A stretch of 64,000 bases of DNA from Entomortierella parvispora (GCA_963573315.1 OY752140.1:682001-746000); one strand, 5' to 3'; shown: positions 26,017 to 35,862, numbered from the stretch's first letter. The notes: generated by a model not told the origin, from the letters alone. Numbers and translations: made by a program.

Positions 26017-26694
26017 CGATCTGTTGGGAGGGTCGATGAAGGTTGTGCGATCTGGTTCAAGGGATGAAAAGCGGGAGAGGTCAAAGTAGGGGGGTGGAAA
26101 TAAGGATGGTTACTTGCTGGGGGCGCAAATGAGTCGTGGGAGGGGTGAGGGGGAAAGAGAGAAGAGCAAGGAGGGAGTTATGCTGGTTAGTCAAGTCAGG
26201 TCAGGTCAAGTTGGGTCCATCCATGGTAAGGGTTATGTCAGGGATGGATAGGCTGCAGAGGCCGAGGTCAGCATGAAGAGCAAGCCCCTTGTCCATCAAC
26301 CAGCAGGGAGGACGACGGGGTGTCTGCCGACAGAGCCATGGGGATAGAGGAGTGCAGGGCAGCAATATGCAAGCATCGCCAAGGACAAGACACCGCACCC
26401 ACATTGTTCAGAAGAGTACATACATGTGAGAGGGATGAAGGAGGGCGAATGAGAAAGAGAGTGAGAGCAGGTGAGTGTGTGTGTGTGTGTGCGATGTATG
26501 TGTGAGTGTAGAGTGTGAGAATGAAAAGGACAGCAGGCAAGAAAACGAACGAACGAATGAACGATACTGCAGACGAGCAGTGGGATGCACTGAACGAAAA
26601 AAACTCCCCTTCCTCCCTCAGTAATGGCATCTGGCAGCACGTGACATTACAGCGCCTCAGTTCATGCGATTGGCACAATTCTGGTGCGTTTTTG
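26017..26694. promoter_or_regulatory. NST1 upstream region
   Basis: No gene seen. Contains a TCAGG/TCAAG repeat near 26190-26212 and a TG run at 26475-26492. It ends at the target-site duplication of the transposon. Confidence 0.4.
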
Positions 26695-26702
26695 GGTTTG
26701 GT
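26695..26702. repeat. target-site duplication, left copy (GGTTTGGT)
   Basis: GGTTTGGT immediately outside the left terminal inverted repeat. The identical 8-mer lies immediately outside the right one at 35855-35862. Eight bases is within reach of Mutator-type elements, which usually give 8-11. Confidence 0.9.
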
Positions 26703-26723
26703 GGCTCCCGGACAATCCACGCC
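26703..26723 (+). repeat. left terminal inverted repeat
   Basis: GGCTCC, then C, then GGACAATCCACGCC. Its reverse complement matches 35834-35854 except at position 7 (C here, A there). Similarity decays just inside. Confidence 0.9.
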
Positions 26724-26788
26724 TTAATTCTCTCATTGGCTGGATTTTCGAAGACAAATACTTCCAATCAAGGAAGGAGCAAGAGCTA

Positions 26789-26818
26789 TCAATTGACATC
26801 GAAGAATATGTCAATTGA
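26789..26818. repeat. subterminal perfect 11-bp inverted repeat
   Basis: TCAATTGACAT (26789-26799) and its exact complement ATGTCAATTGA (26808-26818) flank an 8-base spacer, 86 bp inside the left end. It could be a transposase-binding site or an RNA hairpin. Confidence 0.6.
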
Positions 26819-26840
26819 CCTCAACGCTGTTTGACTTTAT

Positions 26841-29600
26841 TCACTGGCACTTTCCAACCTCATTGAGTCCTTTAATCACAAGACTTGTGTTGTGTAGCGT
26901 GGCTACCGCTTCTGCAAGGTACTGAGACGTGCATTTTCTCTTTTTCACTGCTCGAATGTTGGACAGGATCGCCTCTGAGAGGAGTACCAGCTGCGCTTCA
27001 CTCTCTTCGACAACCCGCTTGTTTTCGGTGATTTTTGCCAGTCGTTCAGCCTCCCTTTTTTCAGCTCTCTGCTTCTGGAGCAAAAGAAGTAACCCCGGGG
27101 AAAGCAAATGCTCCAAGGACGTCTCGGGATTTTCGTCGCCACCTGCAGGCGCTGCAGGGCCAATTGTTTCTACATTGCCTTTGTAACTGATTTCTGCATC
27201 GCTGTAAATTCTGGTCACGAGATACATATGTTTACAGGGCTCCTTGTATCGAATGTAGTCATCGCAATTGCAAAATAAGAGTAGTGAGAAATCAGCGCTA
27301 GTGCTCACAGAGTATGAATCGCCAGATCCCGAGAAAGAGTTGACTGAGAACTGCAAGATGGACAAATAACAACAACAATGGTCAATATCCTCAGTCTGAC
27401 AACAAGCAAAATAAAGCATGTGGTAAGCATGGTACCTTGCCGCCCTGAGGCATCTCAGTGACCATGTCCTTAGCGTCAACAAATGGCAAAGCCATTGCCT
27501 TCGCTCTCCTTGCTGAGGCGTGCTCAGATAGTGCTATGGGCTGCAGTCCACGGCTAATCTTATAGTATGTCGTTCTGAAGTCGATGTCCACCGTCCCTTG
27601 TAGCAGAAAGACCAGATCATCAGGGCGCAAATCCCTTGAATATCCCAGGTATTGCTTTTTAAAGGTCTTGTGCCAGCTCTCCACCAAATTATTGGTGTTG
27701 ATGTGCTGATGGTCCTGATTTTTTTATTTTTTTTTAAAAAAAAAATGGTTTGTGTCAATTTCAGCTTTACGACTGCAGCGTACGATTGAGACTTCAAGGG
27801 GAATGCGAGTAAGAAATAATAAGGCGTTGCTCACTTCTCTGCGGTAAAGGACCCACTTGTCTAGCTTGCTTGGCTCCATCCAAGTTGAAATATAGGCAGT
27901 AAACTTCTTAGCTCGTGGGAACGATTCCTGTAAATTCCTCCAAGCTTCTTGAAGTGCGGCCTCAGAATCAGCTTTTCGAATAGCTTTCAAACCAGGGCGC
28001 ATTCTTTTGCATTCCTCCACCTTCCCAATTAAAGCATTCAAGTTAGAAAACGTGAAGGTTTGATAACAGAGTCGGCAAAAATTGTTCAGACGGGCCAAAG
28101 GAACACCTACATCATGCAGTTCCCGCAATTTCCGCTCCCATGCTTGTCCAACATGAAAGGCACAAAAGTAGATCTCCATCGGGGGGCTTGGGAATGCTTT
28201 TTTTAGAGCCTCGGTTTCTGCAACGGAGCAGTCCACCATGAACTTGGTTGCTTGAAGTCGACTTTCAACCACGTTAGCCATTCTTTTAGAATATAACTAG
28301 AACCAAGCCGCGTTAGATATCGATGAAAAAACTCAACAGAAATGACAAAAGGGTGTAAGAGGAGCCGGAAACGTTCCAAGTGAATTAGTGCGAGAGCAAT
28401 TCCTACCTGGATTCCGAATTGCAGACCATGAAAGCGATTGGTATACCGGTTTGAACCTTTTGATCCCTGACCAGAATTGTAAACAAAAACGCAGATGTAT
28501 ACACTTTGTCGTTGTCTGGGCTTGGCTTTAGCGATTTGACTGTCTTGTGTGTAGAGTCCATGCACACTATGGTTGCGTTATCACTCATGATCTAAATGAT
28601 AGAACAATTGGCAAATATAAGTATGGTCAGGCTAACAGCGTCCAAATATTTTAGGAGCCTGCTCATGGAGATCCTCGTACCTTTAACTGGAACTTTGTAC
28701 ACCAAGCAAACAGGAAGAGCTCTCTATTACCGAGTACTTCTTCGCTGAACAGGCTCTTGCCGCCCTCATCCTTAATCTGATCAAGCCAAAGCTTAACACT
28801 ATAAGTCTGATTGAGTGCTTTTCGAGATTGTTTTGTCCGATTGCGGTATACAACTGTTCGAACATCGTCATACAACATATGAAGACATGGAGGTAACGGA
28901 CCATCAGCTGTTTGATCCTCAATCTGTGGCAAACATGCGAAAAAAAAATTAAAGGACCTTTTAGATTACTACTCTCATGGTGAGCTGAAGTGCATTCTCG
29001 GACGAACGACATGATTACCTGACGAAGAGCCCAATTGCTCAAACGAAGTCGAGCTTTTATTGACTTCCAGTCAAGGCCATCAGCAGCCAATTCCTTGATC
29101 CAGTCAAGCTGAACCCCGCTCAAGGGTAATTTCGATCTGGCCTTTGGTGAGTCGTCATGATTGTGACGCCACAAGTACACCACCTCCACAGCATCTTTTT
29201 CTCGAAGCTTCCGCATCCTGATTTCAACTGGGCATCCATTACCGACTGAGGCGCGTGCGATTTGCAATTGTGAAGGAGGGTCTCGTCTCCTACAACAAAA
29301 TCGAAAGCTCCAATCATACTTTGGCGGTCTACCAACAGAACCAGGACGCCTTGTATGGACTGGCAGCAGTTCGTCGGCGCTCGCCTTGCTCATATTGATG
29401 TGTCGAAAACTGCCCTCTACTTGAATCTTTTTCCACTGCAGTGCGCATCGTTCAATGTGCCAAAAAGCCCGGAGTTCTTCAGCATTCAAGGTTGGTTTCC
29501 AAATTTCCTCTTCCCTAGGAATGTTAAAGGGTTCAACCAATTCGCGAGGATCAAATTCATTAGCAAAGAGGACGATATCCCTTACTCTCAACCCAGTCAT
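26841..29600 (-). CDS. Mutator-like (MULE) transposase with SWIM zinc finger, 748 aa
   Basis: Six exons, complement of 29019-29600, 28681-28923, 28407-28591, 27835-28282, 27436-27714 and 26841-27350; all junctions are GT-AG and in phase, with no stop. Domain order: an N-terminal FAR1/WRKY-GCM1-like zinc fold (CC near residue 103, later HNH); a helical region; then a MULE DDE domain with D287 (CMDSTHKT), D354 (FMVDCSVAE), the CAFHVGQAWER signature and E498 (NNLVESWHKTFK); then a SWIM finger with C606, C608, C618 and H620 (CNC...PCKH). A charged C-terminal helix follows. This is the complete catalytic equipment of a cut-and-paste transposase. The start codon choice (ATG at 29600) is the first in frame. 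Intron 3 uses acceptor AAAAG; a nearby TTCTAG acceptor would shift the frame. Confidence 0.88.
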
Positions 29601-30045
29601 GCTGCGACAGCGAAGATGTCCTGGATGAAGTGTGGCAGGCTGATAGGTTTGAAACGGGTTGGTGGTTGGTTGTTGAAGTGTGAAAGAGGTAAAAGAGAGA
29701 AAAATTCTGGTCGCTTACCCCTGTCGGTCTGCTTTCGGTCTGCTTTGGTTTTGCTTCCGGTCTTGTCCTATTCTTGTTTCTGTTTCCGATGCTGGTCCTC
29801 AATGAAAATTGGCTCCATTTCGCTTATAGTTCTCGATCTCTGCTTCTATTGGTTTTATGGTGCTGCCACCAGCCCACTGCTCTCATTTCTCGTATGTACT
29901 TGTTGTGCTCCTTGCCCCTTGATAACATTTCCAGATCAAGCGCTGTAAGTTTAATAATGACTGTATTAAACTGTCGTCGGAGCGACTGCCTGGTTTTTTC
30001 TTGTAATCTCGAAGGCTAGCCAAGACTCTTCTCCTGGGAACACAT
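29601..30045. other. noncoding spacer inside the transposon
   Basis: Lies between the transposase start and the stop of the Myb/SANT-like gene; presumably transposase promoter and upstream terminator. Pyrimidine-rich; no additional gene seen. Confidence 0.5.
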
Positions 30046-31107
30046 TTATATTCTCAAGAGATTCTGTCTCTTTCGTCGAAAGCGAGTCCAGTGATGTTGA
30101 TATGTGTTGATTTTGGCAAGGTGGATCGTTTTCCTGAGCTCGATTTCTGCCAGTTCTCTCTCCTTCCGTGCATCGATCTCATGGCGGTTCAGACTGATCT
30201 CCTTCCGTGAATCGATCTCATAACGGAAGAGGTCGCTGAGAATCGTGAGTACATCACTACTGGAAACTCGCTGGGAGTCTTTGGGCTTTTTGTTCGTAAT
30301 CGTTTGGTCGTCTTTATCCATCAGCGACATATTCCTTGGCTGCGATCCACTTGCAGAAATGGTTGCTGGAATTTTTGGCCGCCGCCGTGCATTTCCATCC
30401 TGGACCTGAAGCCTGTCTCCGTCCTCTCCGTCCTTGATATTCTTTGCATTTGGACTGTCTGCATTTGCACTGATGATCATCGATTCTTGGTCAGACTCGG
30501 GTTCTGTTAGCACGTCGTCCCTATCGTCCATAGTGCTTCCATCGGAATGGCCCTGAATGCTGTTGCCTACATGGGCATCTTCCCTGATAGCCTCGTCGTC
30601 GGGTGTGATTATCGAGTCGGCGCGAGGAACTAAGCCATCACTCCATGCATGAGCCCACTTAGGCTCCAGGATAAAGTAGTGCCTGCATTTGTCTTTGACC
30701 GCATCTCGCATGTCGTCTTACGTGCTAAAGCTCGACGAATTTCGAAGCCGATGTGCAAGTTTGAATTGAAGTGACATCTTTGTAATCTTATTCTTAATCT
30801 TCCCGGCATCAACCCTGAATCCAGCATGCTCAGTTTGTTGATTAAATTCGGATGCAATTCGACGATAGATTGCTGCCTTAGTAGGGTACTGAGCCCCGTC
30901 TGGTGCAAGGGTTTCCTTGCTGGCTTGGAGTGGGCGATAAATTTCCGGGTCCATGAGTCGCCTTGCTAACCAAAGTTCCCGGCCACCTCGGAAAGGTGTG
31001 TCGTCGCCACTCGGTTTATAAGCTTTTGAGGTCGAGTGGACATCGTGCTCGGACGAATAAGGATGAGATGTAGATTTCATAATCCGGGATGTGGATGGAA
31101 GGGACAT
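30046..31107 (-). pseudogene. Myb/SANT-like protein gene with one in-frame stop
   Basis: One continuous frame of about 350 codons broken only by TAA at 30718-30720. The part before the stop (129 aa) has the look of a Myb/SANT-like (trihelix) DNA-binding domain: YPTKAAIYRRIASEFNQQ and KIKNKITKMSLQFKLAHRL. Right after the stop the frame continues with MRDAVKDKCRHYFILEPKWAHAW, which reads as a natural continuation, then an acidic linker and a C-terminal helix (KERELAEIELRKTIHLAKI) suited to dimerisation. A 39-base intron could remove the stop but would delete the conserved-looking KDKCRHYF segment, so I favour a nonsense mutation. Possibly a DNA-binding accessory factor of the transposon. Confidence 0.65.
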
Positions 31108-31268
31108 GCTGGCAGAGCTTTCAATGTGGTTGTTGAGTGGATTGGAACTGTTGTCTTGAGCCCATCAGAGCGAGAAATAGTAGGTTCTCAGGTCAGAGGG
31201 GAATGCGGCATTACGCGGGAGAAGGAAAGTGTCGGGAAAAAGGATGAAAAGGTGGCACAAAAGGAGAA

Positions 31269-31310
31269 GGAAACGGTTCTGGTCACAGAGAGGAAACGGT
31301 TCTGGTCACA
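31269..31310. repeat. 19-bp direct repeat, period 23
   Basis: GGAAACGGTTCTGGTCACA occurs exactly at 31269-31287 and again at 31292-31310. Confidence 0.85.
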
Positions 31311-31506
31311 AAATAAGCACGAAGTGCATGAAGAAGTGGTTCTGGGATCAAGCGTACTTGGGTGATGTACTTAGCAGCACTTGTGGTTCACGCAAGAAAA
31401 CAGAGAAGTGTTTCTGCTCCCACGCTCTTCCCGCTCCCTGCCACACGGGAAAGGTTGCGCAAGAAGCATTTAAAGCCTCTCCTTTCATCCTATCCCCCAC
31501 TCTCAA

Positions 31507-31554
31507 AACACCCTCACAACACCCTCAACACCCTCAACACCCTCAACACCCTTA
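31507..31554. repeat. ACACCCTCA tandem repeat, about five copies
   Basis: Nine-base unit repeated with minor variation shortly before the ATG at 31619. Too short and spacerless to be a CRISPR array. Confidence 0.8.
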
Positions 31555-31618
31555 CAGCACATAACCCCTCTACCTTTTCCGTCTCACTTTCCGGCCATCC
31601 CTCCTCAGGCACCTCCGG

Positions 31619-34600
31619 ATGGGCATTCCATACCTGTGGCCGTTCGTCCGGAAGAAGGGCTATGAGGCACAGCTGCGGTCTCAGTTCCCTCAAGGCCCCG
31701 TGTCCGCAAAGTCAAGCTATCGAATGGATCTTCTTGGATCCATGTTTGCCACAATTCGCAGGGCCTTTTCTAGTGGCGACTCAACAGCTGCCAACAGAAT
31801 TATCGAGTCTCGTTTACGATCCCTTCAGTTACCGCAGCATACCACAATCCTCTACCTGGATGGCCCTACGCCGGAGGAGAAGCGCACGACACGGGATGAG
31901 CGAGAGGCAAGGCGCTCAGTGTCCCTGGCGAAGGCCCACACGTTGCTAGCTGAGATGGAGGCCATACTCCGAGACGGAAGAAGACTCAAAAAGCAGCATT
32001 TCAAAAAGCTCCACAAATACATCAGCTCGTCCTTTTATTTGTCGACCGATCTCCGCGTGGCTCTTGCGCGGTACTTGGAAGAAAAGGGTTGGACAGTAGT
32101 TGAATGTCCATCGGAAGCCGACATTCAGATTGCCATCGACTGTAAACCCGACGACATTGTTATCTCGGGAGACAGCGACAGTCTCATCCATCCCTCCATC
32201 AAGACTATTTGGAGGCCTCAAGCCAGAGGAGGTTACCTTGAGTACAATGTCCCTCAGCTGTTGGAAAAGTTGGAGCTATCAAGAACAGGGTTTACAGCAC
32301 TTGGGGTCGTCTGTAAGAATGACTACACTTGCAACATAAAGAGGATGGGGCTGGTATCCAACTACGAGATCATCCGTACTTTAGAAAACGACAGTAAGTT
32401 GCCATCATACCATAGCCTCTCTCTCTATCTCCTGAATGTGTGTATAGTGATTAATATGAACCCTTTTCTGCGCTACTTTCTTCCTTTGCTTTAGAGGATG
32501 TCGACACCATGGTACACGCATACCTCATTCATGCAGAGGTTGCATGTAAGCATCCGAGCATAACGCACTTTGAACCAGCCTTAAGGGTATTTGGTCGACA
32601 AGAGTTTACCGTTCTTCTGGAAGATCGCCCTCCGGCCGAACAATCTTTTGTGAATCTCGAGGATATATCGACGAGATTAACGCTGCTTAAGGTTCAGCTC
32701 AAAGAGAACAAAAGGTATAGCTATCAATTGATGACACAATCTGGAGGACACGACAATGAAAGTTTTATTAATCGATACAGTCTTGTATAGATCCAACTCT
32801 GCAGGTCCCGATCTTACGAGGGAGGGGAAATTCGTGTTTAACCGGTATAACACCGTGGACTATCCACCTACGATCTCGCCACCACGACATGAGTCTGGCA
32901 AGAAGTACACGTATCGTCAACGATACGCGATCAAGACTCGATGTCGTTTAGTCGAGCATGAACCTCCTGATGTGTTTCAGCAGTTCACCTGGAAACCATG
33001 GACCAAACCGCCAGATTTGCCAAAGTCACCAACACGTCGTAAACCAAAGGTTACAACGAAGGACACCCTTTCGAAACTCCCGGGCATGAGTAAGAAGGAT
33101 CTTGTGAAAGAGCTTCAGTGGCAGCATCCTATTCGTGTTTTGGATGTTGGTACGGTAAACGCGAATGCCGCTCGAGCCCTGGCCAATGAGTCGCTCTCGC
33201 TCAGCTATTTACCTCTAATCAAGACTTGTCTCTCAGAAGTCGCTCAATTGGCAACAAGTACAAAGAGGATTTGTCAACAGGCGATTGGACAGTATCTTGA
33301 GTCATTGTCACTTGAGAATCTCGACCCTATGGACAAACTTATCCTTGGTCAGTTATGCGATCCATTCACCGACAATGATGTGCTCATTGATGGAAGCCCT
33401 GATGAGGAAGGCGTTGTTGAAGTTGATCCACAGGAAGAAGAAGAGGAAGGCAAAGTCAATGAAACCAAGGTCGATATCGGCAAGAAAGAAGAGGCTCTAC
33501 AGTTTTTCACCTCTCTTCTGAGTTCTATATACAACTCGACACCTCCCAAAAAACCAGCTGCATACAACAAGGAGCCTAAAAAGGAGTCGAAATCAGTATC
33601 GGCCGTTAGGGCATTCCTGATCAAGGCCAAAGCTTTTCTGCCTCAGCAAGACGGCGAAGGTGAGCGCTCGAAAGGGATTTAAGTTGCCATTATTGACTTT
33701 AACGATGCAGTATCTAACATCATCTACTATCAACAGCGGCTGCAATCTATTCCTCGACTGTAGTTCTCCGATCAACCGCACTTCACCTTTGTACTGAATA
33801 CAAGGGCCACTATAGACGTGGCTCCATCGATCTTTGTAAACAGGTAACTGCATAAGAGGTAGCCATGCAGTAGCAAAATCACAGCGAACTGCTGTGCTTC
33901 TTTCGGTAAAAATCTAACTCTCGAGCCCTCTTTCCCTGAATTACTTTTTTATATCTATTTCACAGATCCGCCGCCTCAAAAATAAGGGAGTGATACCTTT
34001 GAGCACAGTGGACAATATCAATCCGAAATTGTCCCCAGCAGAGAACTTTATCATCCTCAACAGAGCCTCAGGATGCCGTCGCTGTCTTTCCCCGATGTCG
34101 CGCATGGACGTGAATTATGTCTGCCTCTCGGAGCTCGAGCTGTCCAAGATCTTTTGGCACGATGACCAGTTGAAACTTCAACTGCAAACATACGCTTTTC
34201 CTAGTTTCAATCTGGAAGTCCCTGCACAAGTTAGTCAAGACTGTGTTGGGATATGGATTGGAGGGGCTCAGCCCGGATTCCTCATCAACAAACTCCTGAC
34301 AGACATTGGTGGATACAACAATGACGAGAGGAAGAAAAGGAAGGATTTCTCGAGATCGGCGAGGAGGATGTCGTTAAATCAAATTAGGAGGCATCTTACG
34401 ACACTCAATCAGGACAACTTCGACCCTAGCTCGTATGACACTAAAGGGTACCTGCTACATGGATCGATTAGGACTGATGGCTTCCGTCTTCAGGTTCTGG
34501 GATTCAAGCTCAATGAACTGAATTGCGTCAAGTATCGCCGTCTTCCTCCCGCGAGATTGCCAGATCCTATCACCTCTTCCTTGGGTGGGACCAACCACTT

Positions 34601-35725
34601 CTTGACTGAAGTCAGGAATGTTGTTAAATCTAAAGAAGACGTGAAAAGGCTTTGGAATTGCGAACCTCATCAGATCAAAGTTTTGGGGATTGATCTGGGA
34701 CAGACGTTTGTCTATGGAGCAAGTGCGCTTTTGCCGTTGTCCACTGAGTCAGTCACTGCTGCCAATCGCGCACAAGAATTTGGAGCAACGGAGGATTAGG
34801 AAATCTTGCAAGAAAAGCAGACAAAGTTTGTCAATCTGTCCGTCAAGCAGAAGGCTGTGTATCAGCCTACTTTTAAGCATAGAAGCTGGATGGAGCGCCG
34901 AAAACGACAAGAATTGAAAGAGGGAGAGTCCATTGCTAAGATTGAGACTGAATTGCCGCCGCTCTGTGGTCCTGGCGCACCTATCAAGGCCTACGTCGAG
35001 CGTTTACGGGAGAAAGAAGAGCAACTAGAAGAGTTCTACGACAATGTTGCTCTGAAAAAACACCGATGGAACGCACAGATGGCCAGGGCTTACGAGTACA
35101 GGCTTATCGCAAACCGGCTTTTGGAGATGGTGGGGGGATCTTTAGGTGCTAAGAGACAATCCACGAACAACGTCGTCATTGGCATCGGACTCGGCGACTT
35201 CTCTTCCAGGATAAGGCTGTCTTCTCTTCATGGGTCATTCAAGTCGTACTTTCAACAAAGGGTAAAGTTGCAACAGCTCATCGTTACTTTATTCATGTTC
35301 TTCAGTTCTAATTACATCTATCTTTTTGTTAGGCTCGAGCTCTGGGATATATTGTAGTCGGCGTTCATGAGTATTACACTTCCAAGAAGTGTCCAGTCTG
35401 TGAGGAGTTTGTCGGACAAGTCGACATGCGCCGGTTCTACTGTCCAAAATGCAAAGTGTATATGCATCGAGATGTGATGGCTGCCCACAACATTGCAAAC
35501 ATTGTTCGAAGCCATCTTTGTACACAGCAACGACCCCGTTACCTCCAACCAAGGGACGTCAATGGTAACTACCCTTGGGAAGAAAGCCGGGAATCGACGG
35601 CCGCAATTGGCCCAATGACCCCCCAAGAGATTCCAGCAGAAAGCGGGGCAAGTGTCAAACGAACGGTGCCTGTCGATTGGACCGAGCAAGATCAGAATCA
35701 AGTCAAAAGAAAGATAGAAGAGTAG
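31619..35725 (+). CDS. XPG/FEN1-like nuclease fused to TnpB/Fanzor-like RuvC nuclease (one in-frame TAG)
   Basis: Exons 31619-32393, 32495-32714, 32791-33659, 33737-33843, 33966-35261 and 35333-35725; all GT-AG, phases agree throughout, 1,220 codons. N-terminal XPG/FEN1 domain: MGIPYLW start and the acids D37, D81, E166, D168, D185, D187 and D235, matching the seven metal ligands of FEN1 (one Glu replaced by Asp). A Lys/Glu-rich linker and helical region follow. The TnpB/Fanzor part has GSIRTDGFRLQVLGF (WED-like), RuvC-I D900 (GIDLGQTF), RuvC-II around VVIGIGLGDFSS with E1102 in GVHEYYTSKKCP, a zinc ribbon C1109/C1112/C1126/C1129, and RuvC-III D1136 (HRDVMAAHNI). In-frame TAG at 34797-34799 lies in the RuvC-I/II linker; a weak 48-base intron (34752-34799) could remove it. 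Role inferred: RNA-guided DNA cutting plus flap cleavage. Confidence 0.82.
34797..34799 (+). other. in-frame TAG in the fusion gene
   Basis: The same frame runs on both sides: the RuvC-I segment ends FGATED, then TAG, then EILQEKQTKFVNLSVKQKAVYQ. Either a nonsense mutation, a readthrough site, or the end of a 48-base intron GTCACT...GATTAG (length a multiple of three, poor donor). Confidence 0.8.
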
Positions 35726-35833
35726 TTTCTTCCATATTAGGCAGGTCAATTATGTGTATTAGCAAATACAAGAGCCTGCGTTTGGGCTCTGGGAGCTACG
35801 CACACATTTGCGCCACTTCGGTGACGTAGATAT
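35726..35833 (+). ncRNA. candidate guide-RNA (omega/fRNA-like) segment
   Basis: Between the fusion gene's stop and the right terminal repeat. Visible pairing: CTACG (35796-35800) with CGTAG (35825-35829), enclosing CAC-TTCG-GTG, a stable UUCG-loop hairpin; also CGCCA (35811-35815) with TGGCG (35833-35837) as an alternative. In IS200/IS605 and Fanzor systems the guide RNA comes from the end of the nuclease gene and the element end, with the guide read from flanking DNA. Assignment here is inference from position and pairing only. Confidence 0.3.
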
Positions 35834-35854
35834 GGCGTGGATTGTCCTGGAGCC
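35834..35854 (-). repeat. right terminal inverted repeat
   Basis: Reverse complement of the left repeat with one mismatch (20 of 21). It ends 129 bases after the stop of the nuclease fusion. Confidence 0.9.
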
Positions 35855-35862
35855 GGTTTGGT
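35855..35862. repeat. target-site duplication, right copy (GGTTTGGT)
   Basis: Identical to 26695-26702. Confidence 0.9.

Larger units (their letters stand above)
31108..31618. promoter_or_regulatory. divergent promoter inside the transposon
   Basis: Separates the Myb/SANT-like gene (minus) from the nuclease fusion (plus). It holds a 19-bp direct repeat (31269-31287 and 31292-31310), a TTTAAA TATA-like box near 31469 and an ACACCCTCA tandem array at 31507-31554 in the presumed leader of the fusion gene. Confidence 0.5.
26703..35854. mobile_element. 9.15-kb Mutator-like DNA transposon carrying a FEN1-TnpB/Fanzor fusion
   Basis: Boundaries are seen directly: 21-bp terminal inverted repeats at 26703-26723 and 35834-35854 (20 of 21 match) and identical 8-bp flanks. 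Between them are exactly three genes: a MULE transposase (minus, 26841-29600), a Myb/SANT-like gene (minus, 30046-31107) and the XPG/FEN1-TnpB/Fanzor fusion (plus, 31619-35725). The transposase keeps all catalytic and zinc-binding residues and an open frame, so the copy may be autonomous, whereas each of the other two genes has one in-frame stop. Fanzor proteins are known passengers of several DNA transposon superfamilies including MuDR; coupling to a FEN1-type nuclease is unknown to me. The host site is between the NST1 5' region and the IF1 3' UTR. Confidence 0.88.

Noticed and set aside
28260-28300. Frameshift in the transposase at exon 4
   Set aside because: Using acceptor AAAAG at 28283 instead of TTCTAG restores the MANVVESRLQATKFMVDCS frame with correct phase.
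31500-31560. Regular ACACCCTCA repeats as a CRISPR-like array near a TnpB-type gene
   Set aside because: Units are 9 bases with no unique spacers; it is a simple tandem repeat in a eukaryotic leader.
33684-33965. FEN1-like gene ending at 33682 as a separate gene
   Set aside because: A GTGAGC donor at 33660 and two further in-phase exons carry the frame into the RuvC part, so a single gene fits better.
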